Assembly (NCBI GenBank): GCA_030602245.1
Contig: JAUWAC010000009.1
Coordinates: 27,906-91,905, forward strand
From: Marinobacterium sp.
GTDB lineage: Bacteria > Pseudomonadota > Gammaproteobacteria > Pseudomonadales > Balneatricaceae
Length of the DNA stretch: 64,000 bases
Direction: 5' to 3'
Below the pieces are notes generated by a model. That model was given only the letters and a program-made list of their open reading frames with translations, was not told the DNA's origin and did not search any database. Below are positions 58,898 through 64,000 of this stretch, one piece after another (positions within the stretch are counted from its first letter, which is position 1; the number at the start of each line of letters is the position of its first letter). The position numbers and the translations under genes were made by a program.

Positions 58898-59032
58898 ATG
58901 AAAAGAACTTTCCAACCGAGCGTACTCAAGCGCAAGCGCACTCACGGTTTCCGTGCCCGCATGGCAACCAAGAACGGCCGTCAGGTTCTGAACCGTCGTC
59001 GTGCCAAGGGCCGTAAAAGCCTGACAGTTTAA
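58898..59032 (+). CDS. rpmH: 50S ribosomal protein L34
   Basis: A 44-residue, strongly basic protein starting [20 protein letters not shown] and ending GRKSLTV, the invariant L34 pattern. TGAGG lies just before the ATG. It is the first gene of rpmH-rnpA-yidC-mnmE, next to the origin as in almost all bacteria. Confidence 0.98.
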   Translation: MKRTFQPSVLKRKRTHGFRARMATKNGRQVLNRRRAKGRKSLTV

Positions 59033-59059
59033 TCGCTGTCGGCACGGTTACACGACTGC

Positions 59060-59434
59060 ATGGCCGATTTCGAATATCCCCGCCAGTTGCGTCTGCTGAC
59101 TGGCGGGGATTTCAAACGCGTTTTCGACAACGCCGCTTTCAAGGTCTCCGAGCAGCCTCTGCTCATTCTGTCCTCGCCCAACGGCCTTGATCATCCCCGA
59201 ATCGGTTTCGTCATTTCCAAAAAAAACATCCGTCGGGCTGTCAAACGCAACCGCGTTCGGCGTATCATTCGCGAGTCTTTTCGCCTGCACCAGCACCAGC
59301 TTCCCCATGCGGATATCGTCATCCTGGCCCGTAAAGGTCTGGATACGCTCGAGAATCCCGAGCTTCACCGCATGATCGAGCGCTGCTGGTCCAGATTGAT
59401 CAAGAAAGCCCAGAAAGCTCACAAAAAAGGTTGA
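59060..59434 (+). CDS. rnpA: Ribonuclease P protein component
   Basis: A 124-residue basic protein that assists RNase P RNA in maturing tRNA 5' ends. It opens with RQLRLLTGGDFKRVFDNAAF and contains the family signature VKRNRVRRIIRESFRLHQ. It lies 27 bp after rpmH. The gene yidD, which usually overlaps the end of rnpA, is missing: yidC starts 13 bp later. Confidence 0.97.
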   Translation: MADFEYPRQLRLLTGGDFKRVFDNAAFKVSEQPLLILSSPNGLDHPRIGFVISKKNIRRAVKRNRVRRIIRESFRLHQHQLPHADIVILARKGLDTLENPELHRMIERCWSRLIKKAQKAHKKG

Positions 59435-59447
59435 TGGTTCCTCCGCC

Positions 59448-61151
59448 ATGGATGTACAGCGAGTCATATTGATTGCCGCCCTGGCCCTCATTTCCTACAT
59501 GCTGGTGCTGCAGTGGAACGAAGATTACGGCCCGGCACAACAGCAGGCCACCGCCGAACAGCAGGCGCCGAGCGTGTCCGCCTATAGCGGCGATGCCAGC
59601 GAAGCTGAACTGCCGTCCGCCAGCGCGGCCCCCGCGCAGAGTGCCGACATTCCCCAGAGCACCGACACCTCGACTCTCACGGCACAGGCACTGCCGGAAG
59701 GCAACGGCCAGCTGATCCGTGTCCAGACCGACGTACTGGAGCTGCTGATCGATCCGCGCGGCGGTGACGTGATTCAGGCCGCGCTGCCGCAGCATGATGC
59801 CACGCTGAACTCGGAGCAGCCGTTCGTGCTGCTGGAGCAGAACGCCAACCGTACCTACGTTGCACAAAGCGGCCTGATCGGGCAGAACGGCCCGGACGCG
59901 GCCACGTCCGGCCGTCCGCTCTATGCCTCGGCGCAGACCGAGTATGTGCTGGGCGATGCCGAAACCCTCAACGTCGATCTGACCTACGTGCAGGACAGCG
60001 GCGCGACGATCACCAAGCGTTTCATCTTCAAGCAGGGTGAATACCGCGTCGGCGTCGAGTACATCGTCGACAACCAGAGCGAGCAGCCCTGGCAGGGCGT
60101 GCTGTTTGGCCAGATCAAGCGCGATGGCAGCCCGGATCCGTCTCAGCAGACCTCGATGGGCATGCAGTCCTACCTGGGTGCCGTGTTCTCCACCGCCGAG
60201 AACAACTACCAGAAGGTCAACTTCGACGACATGGACGAAGAGCGCTTCCGCGCCACCAGCCCGGATGGCTGGGTCGCGATGGTACAGCACTACTTCCTCA
60301 GCGCCTGGATACCGGCACCGGGTGCCGAATACACCTACCAGTCGCGCAAGCTGAACGGCAACTACATCGTCGGCTTCCTGTCGCCGTCGTTCGAGGTTGC
60401 CCCGGGCGCGACCCAGACCGTCAGCGCAACGCTGTACGCCGGTCCCAAGGACACCGACCAGCTTGAAGCCACTGCACCGAATCTGGAGCTGACCGTCGAC
60501 TACGGCATCCTGTGGTGGATCGCGTCACCGCTGTACATGCTGCTGAAGTGGATTCACACGCTGGTCGGCAACTGGGGTCTGGCGATCATCGGCATCACGC
60601 TGCTGGTCAAGCTCGCGCTGTTCCAGCTCAACGCCAAGGCGTTCAAGTCGATGGCGAAGATGCGCAAGTTCGGCCCCGAGATGCAGCGCCTGAAGGAGCT
60701 CTACGGCGACGATCGTCAGAAGATGTCGCAGGAGATGATGAAGCTGTACCAGAAGGAGAAGATCAACCCGCTCGGCGGCTGTCTCCCGATTCTGGTTCAG
60801 ATGCCGGTCTTCATCGCGCTGTACTGGGTGCTGATGGAATCCGTTGAACTGCGCCATGCCCCGTTCTTCGGTTACATTCAGGACCTGTCGCAGATGGATC
60901 CGTACTTCATTCTGCCGATCCTGATGGGCGTCACCATGTTCGTGCAGCAGATGCTGAACCCGACGCCGCCCGATCCGATGCAGGCGAAGATCATGAAGCT
61001 GCTGCCGATCATCTTCACGTTCTTCTTCCTCTGGTTCCCGGCAGGTCTGGTGCTGTACTGGCTGGTCAACAACATTCTGTCGATCGCCCAGCAGTGGATC
61101 ATCAACCGCCAGATCGAGGCGGGCGACACGAAAGAAACGAACAAGGCCTGA
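59448..61151 (+). CDS. yidC: Membrane protein insertase YidC
   Basis: A 567-residue insertase with an N-terminal membrane helix (RVILIAALALISYMLVLQW), a large periplasmic beta domain (about residues 60-350) and a C-terminal insertase core of five helices, including WWIASPLYMLLKWIHTLVGN, NPLGGCLPILVQMPVFIALY and FFLWFPAGLVLYWLVNNILS. It inserts membrane proteins with or without SecYEG. The order of domains and length are normal for gammaproteobacteria. Confidence 0.98.
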   Translation: MDVQRVILIAALALISYMLVLQWNEDYGPAQQQATAEQQAPSVSAYSGDASEAELPSASAAPAQSADIPQSTDTSTLTAQALPEGNGQLIRVQTDVLELLIDPRGGDVIQAALPQHDATLNSEQPFVLLEQNANRTYVAQSGLIGQNGPDAATSGRPLYASAQTEYVLGDAETLNVDLTYVQDSGATITKRFIFKQGEYRVGVEYIVDNQSEQPWQGVLFGQIKRDGSPDPSQQTSMGMQSYLGAVFSTAENNYQKVNFDDMDEERFRATSPDGWVAMVQHYFLSAWIPAPGAEYTYQSRKLNGNYIVGFLSPSFEVAPGATQTVSATLYAGPKDTDQLEATAPNLELTVDYGILWWIASPLYMLLKWIHTLVGNWGLAIIGITLLVKLALFQLNAKAFKSMAKMRKFGPEMQRLKELYGDDRQKMSQEMMKLYQKEKINPLGGCLPILVQMPVFIALYWVLMESVELRHAPFFGYIQDLSQMDPYFILPILMGVTMFVQQMLNPTPPDPMQAKIMKLLPIIFTFFFLWFPAGLVLYWLVNNILSIAQQWIINRQIEAGDTKETNKA

Positions 61152-61160
61152 CGGCCACAC

Positions 61161-61186
61161 AAGGGCTCCCTCGGGAGCCCTTCTGC
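61161..61186 (+). terminator. Hairpin terminator after yidC
   Basis: AAGGGCTCC and GGAGCCCTT pair perfectly (61161-61182) with a CTCG-type loop, followed by a short pyrimidine-rich tail. It lies 9 bp after yidC and may partly separate it from mnmE. Confidence 0.8.
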
Positions 61187-61208
61187 TTTGTGAATTCGGA
61201 ACGACAGC

Positions 61209-62573
61209 ATGCAGATCGCACAGGACACCATCGTCGCGCAGGCGACGCCGCCCGGTCGTGGCGGCGTCGGCATCATTCGCCTTTCCGGCCCCCGGGCACT
61301 GGCCCTCGCCGAGCAGATGCTGGGCTTCACGCCCACGCCGCGCCACGCCCACTTTGCCGCCTTCATGAACCCCCAGCGTGAACAGATCGACGAGGGGATC
61401 GTGCTCTATTTCCCCGCGCCGAACTCGTTTACCGGCGAGGATGTGGTCGAGTTTCAGGGGCACGGCGGCCCGGTGATCCTCGACCTGCTGCTGCAGGAGC
61501 TGATCGCACTCGGCGCACGCCCGGCTCGCCCCGGCGAGTTTTCCGAGCGCGCCTTCCTCAACGACAAACTGGATCTGGCCCAGGCCGAGGCGATCGCCGA
61601 CCTCATCGACAGCGCCTCGGAACAGGCGGCCCGCTGCGCGCTGCGCTCGTTGCAGGGCGCCTTCTCGCAGCGGATCCATGAACTGGTCGAAGCGCTGATT
61701 CAGCTGCGGATCTATGTCGAGGCCGCGATCGATTTCCCCGAAGAGGAGATCGACTTTCTGGCCGATGGCAAGGTACTGGCCGATCTGCAGACGATCCTGT
61801 CCCGGCTCGACGGCGTGCGCCAGGAGGCGCGCCAGGGCAGCCTGCTGCGCGAAGGTATGACCGTGGTGATCGCCGGTCGTCCCAATGCCGGCAAATCGAG
61901 CCTGCTCAACGCGCTGGCCGGCCGTGAAACCGCCATCGTCACCGATATCGAAGGCACCACCCGCGACGTGCTGCGCGAGCATATCCATCTCGATGGCATG
62001 CCGCTGCATATCATCGATACCGCCGGGCTGCGCGACGCGCCGGACGAGGTGGAACGCATCGGCATCGACCGTGCCTGGGCCGAGATCCGGCGCGCAGACC
62101 GCATCCTGATGATGGTCGACAGCACCCGCTCCGCCACCACTGACCCGCTCAGCCTCTGGCCGGAGCTGGGCGAGCAGCTCGATGATCTCAGCCACGTCAC
62201 GCTGATTCGCAACAAGGCGGACCTCAGCAACGAACCGGTGCGCATCGAACAGGCCGGCGAACACACGCTGATCGCACTGTCAGCCCGCAGCGGCGATGGT
62301 GTCGAGCTGCTGCGGACGCACCTGAAAGAGGTGATGGGCTTTGGCGCCACCACCGAAGGCGGCTTCATGGCACGCCGGCGCCATATCGAAGCACTCGAAC
62401 GCGCCCGCGAGCTGCTGCAGACCGGTCTTGAGCAGCTGCAGCTGCACGGCGCCGGCGAGCTGCTCGCCGAAGACCTGCGTCAGGCCCAGCAGGCGTTGGG
62501 CGAGATCACCGGCGAGTTCAGTTCGGACGACCTGCTCGGGCGGATCTTCAGCTCGTTCTGTATCGGGAAGTGA
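61209..62573 (+). CDS. mnmE: tRNA modification GTPase MnmE (TrmE/ThdF)
   Basis: A 454-residue GTPase that with MnmG modifies the wobble uridine of tRNAs. The N-terminal THF-binding domain opens [20 protein letters not shown]; the G domain has [39 protein letters not shown] and NKADLS; the C-terminus ends in FCIGK with the catalytic Cys. It is intact even though foreign DNA follows immediately, as expected if an element inserted by recreating the 3' end. Confidence 0.98.
   Translation: MQIAQDTIVAQATPPGRGGVGIIRLSGPRALALAEQMLGFTPTPRHAHFAAFMNPQREQIDEGIVLYFPAPNSFTGEDVVEFQGHGGPVILDLLLQELIALGARPARPGEFSERAFLNDKLDLAQAEAIADLIDSASEQAARCALRSLQGAFSQRIHELVEALIQLRIYVEAAIDFPEEEIDFLADGKVLADLQTILSRLDGVRQEARQGSLLREGMTVVIAGRPNAGKSSLLNALAGRETAIVTDIEGTTRDVLREHIHLDGMPLHIIDTAGLRDAPDEVERIGIDRAWAEIRRADRILMMVDSTRSATTDPLSLWPELGEQLDDLSHVTLIRNKADLSNEPVRIEQAGEHTLIALSARSGDGVELLRTHLKEVMGFGATTEGGFMARRRHIEALERARELLQTGLEQLQLHGAGELLAEDLRQAQQALGEITGEFSSDDLLGRIFSSFCIGK
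62556..62573. other. Probable attachment site (attL) at the 3' end of mnmE
   Basis: The last 18 bp of mnmE, TTCTGTATCGGGAAGTGA, closely resemble the chromosomal site used by SGI1-type islands in the same gene (from memory of that site, only a few bases differ). AT-rich DNA and an integrase gene start right after. The matching right-end copy would lie outside the window. Confidence 0.65.
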
Positions 62574-62694
62574 ACCTCATTCTTAAGTGGTAAAGTCCCG
62601 TGAAACCTACCAAAACATATCAAAATAACTTGTTGTTTTATAAGGACAAAAATCACTTTTGCCTCAGAGACCTTTTTCCCGCGTTTTCTTCTAG

Positions 62695-62775
62695 TTTGCT
62701 CCGTTTCACTATAAATTGATCCCGATTTGCTCCAAGGTTAGAATTCGGGAGCAATGGGATCAAAATTGGAGCAAA
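62695..62775. repeat. Nested inverted repeats in front of the integrase gene
   Basis: TTTGCTCC occurs at 62695-62702 and 62726-62733, and its inverse at 62748-62755 (GGAGCAAT) and 62768-62775 (GGAGCAAA). Another pair, TTGATCCC (62716-62723) and GGGATCAA (62756-62763), is nested between them. The inner pairs share a centre near 62740. The last GGAG also serves as ribosome-binding site of the integrase gene. Arm-type integrase sites or an autoregulatory operator are likely. Confidence 0.75.
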
Positions 62776-62776
62776 C

Positions 62777-63916
62777 ATGAAGGTATCTGTTAACAAGCGG
62801 AACCCCAACTCGAAGGGGCTACAGCAGCTTCGCCTGGTGTACTACTACGGTGTGGTCGAAGGGGAGGACGGAAAGAAGCGGCCTAAGCGGGATTACGAGC
62901 CTCTTGAGCTGTACGTGTATCACAACCCCAAGACTCAGGCTGAACGGCAACACAACAAGGAAATGATGCGCCAGGCCGAAGCTGCAAGATCTGCACGCCT
63001 TGTTGAATCACATGCCAATAAATTCCAGCTTGAAGATCGAGTGAAACTGGCCTCAAGCTTCTTTGACTACTATGACCAATTAACCTCGACCAAAGAGTCT
63101 GGAAGCGCTTCTAATTATTCAATCTGGATCTCGGCAGGTAAGCACCTCAGAAACTACCACGGCAGAGCTGGGCTCACCTTTGAGGAGATTGATAAGCCGT
63201 TCCTGGAAGGGTTCCGCAAGTACCTACTGGAGGAAAAGCTCACCAAATCGAAAACCCGGCTCGCCAAAAATACTGCATCGAGCTACTTCAATAAAGTTCG
63301 GGCTGCTCTGAATGAAGCATATCGAGAGGGCATGATCAGGGACAACCCGGTTCAACGGGTGAAAAGTGTCAAGGCAGAAAACACTAAGCGAACCTACCTC
63401 TCTCTGGATGAGGTTCGTGCGCTGACAAAAGCAGAGTGTCGCTACGATGTCCTGAAACGCGCTTTTTTGTTCAGTTGCACTACCGGTCTCCGCTGGAGTG
63501 ACATCAATAAACTCACATGGCGTGAAATTGAGGAGTTTGGGCCCGGCCACTATCGAATCATTTTTGACCAGCAAAAGCTCAAGAACGGTGGAAACTCCCT
63601 TGTGTATCTGGACCTTCCAGACTCGGCTGTAAAGCTGTTGGATATAGATCAAAAGGGCGAACCAGACGACCGAGTTTTCGTCGGCCTCAAATACAATAGC
63701 TACTTCAACGTGGCGCTGCTGCAATGGGCAATGAGAGCTGGTATAACAAAACACGTTACTTTCCACGCTGGACGACACACTTTCGCCGTTGCGCAGCTCA
63801 ACCGGGGAGTAGACATATACTCACTCTCTAGGCTTCTTGGACACAGTGAATTACGTACTCGCGAATTCAACTCCGAAGTGCGACACCCGCCTATGCAGCC
63901 TGAAGGTATTCTTTGA
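62777..63916 (+). CDS. Tyrosine recombinase (island integrase), C-terminus replaced by IS sequence
   Basis: A 379-codon frame. Residues 1 to ~361 are a phage-type integrase: an N-terminal arm-binding part, a SAM-like core-binding domain (YDQLTSTKESGSASNYSIWI), and a catalytic domain with Arg239 in TTGLRWSDI, His330-Arg333 in HAGRHTF and His356 in LLGHSELRT. The nucleophilic Tyr expected nine residues after His356 is absent (Asn there), because the frame runs into an IS end near 63860 and stops at 63916. The wording resembles integrases common in Bacteroidetes elements. Base composition is AT-richer than the core genes. Probably catalytically dead as it stands. Confidence 0.88.
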   Translation: MKVSVNKRNPNSKGLQQLRLVYYYGVVEGEDGKKRPKRDYEPLELYVYHNPKTQAERQHNKEMMRQAEAARSARLVESHANKFQLEDRVKLASSFFDYYDQLTSTKESGSASNYSIWISAGKHLRNYHGRAGLTFEEIDKPFLEGFRKYLLEEKLTKSKTRLAKNTASSYFNKVRAALNEAYREGMIRDNPVQRVKSVKAENTKRTYLSLDEVRALTKAECRYDVLKRAFLFSCTTGLRWSDINKLTWREIEEFGPGHYRIIFDQQKLKNGGNSLVYLDLPDSAVKLLDIDQKGEPDDRVFVGLKYNSYFNVALLQWAMRAGITKHVTFHAGRHTFAVAQLNRGVDIYSLSRLLGHSELRTREFNSEVRHPPMQPEGIL

Positions 63917-64000
63917 ACACCATTTCGGGCTGCCTGAATCCGAGGCATTTACGCGGCCTCAGGTTTAACCTCCTCTCTGCCCACCGCACATCTTCATCCG
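63860..64000 (-). mobile_element. IS30-family insertion sequence (end only; continues beyond window)
   Basis: The sequence abruptly changes near 63860 within the integrase gene. GAATTCAACTCCGAAGTGCG at 63863 onward resembles an IS30-type terminal repeat, and the C-terminal end of an IS30-like transposase follows on the minus strand. The exact boundary is uncertain by a few bases; the far end and any target duplication are outside the window. Confidence 0.72.
63891..64000 (-). CDS. IS30-family transposase, C-terminal end (start outside window)
   Basis: Read on the minus strand from the window edge, the frame gives an open stretch containing LNLRPRKCLGFRQPEMVF and ending KEYLQAA before TAG at 63891-63893. 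The LNxRPRKxLGxxxPxEVF pattern is the characteristic C-terminus of IS30 transposases. Only about 36 codons are visible, so activity cannot be judged. Confidence 0.75.
   Translation of the reverse strand, partial: DEDVRWAERRLNLRPRKCLGFRQPEMVFKEYLQAA

Overview
The window is GC-rich chromosomal DNA from a gammaproteobacterium. Gene order around the replication origin (hemF-aroE / tsaC-dprA-LysM / def / fmt-rsmB-trkA-trkH / glyQS / gyrB-recF-dnaN-dnaA / rpmH-rnpA-yidC-mnmE), the hisBHAF order and the asmA-mutY-yggX block are typical of the Pseudomonadales/Oceanospirillales branch. The genus cannot be fixed from this sequence alone. Nearly all of the window is ordinary, tightly packed core genome; the last ~1.4 kb is clearly foreign.

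Layout. 1-5.2 kb: 3' part of a PhoR-type kinase, cysZ, a quinone-oxidoreductase-like enzyme, a DUF416 cluster and a LOG-family protein. 5.3-9.3 kb: an overlapping three-gene operon of a PhnD-like periplasmic binding protein, a HAMP-GGDEF-EAL protein and a small outer-membrane barrel, probably a c-di-GMP sensory module. 9.4-19.5 kb: an exported ATP-dependent DNA ligase, hisBHAF, asmA-mutY-yggX, tRNA-Phe, an SDR, a 43-residue membrane protein behind a near-consensus sigma-54 promoter, and two identical tRNA-Leu(CAG) genes. 19.5-24.9 kb: a Zur-controlled zinc-uptake divergon (znuA / zur-znuC-znuB), a MATE transporter, tag and a YheV-like zinc ribbon. 24.9-33 kb: prlC, a gamma-class carbonic anhydrase homologue whose 3' end lies in a 120-bp tandem duplication, and a Fur-box-preceded imelysin / di-haem / imelysin / DUF1513 iron operon. 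33-50 kb: a Lon-like protease and the conserved origin-proximal housekeeping genes.

50.2-52 kb holds two parS sites and an accessory trio (hemerythrin, Crp/Fnr regulator, CowN) between glyS and gyrB. CowN protects nitrogenase from carbon monoxide in diazotrophs, so the organism may fix nitrogen. 52-59 kb is gyrB-recF-dnaN-dnaA and a probable oriC, followed by rpmH-rnpA-yidC-mnmE (yidD is absent from its usual place).

The right edge (62.57 kb onward) is the start of an island at the 3' end of mnmE, the integration site used by SGI1-type elements. It carries AT-richer DNA, an integrase-family gene preceded by nested inverted repeats, and an IS30-like element that has cut off the integrase C-terminus including the catalytic tyrosine. 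The island cargo lies beyond the window.
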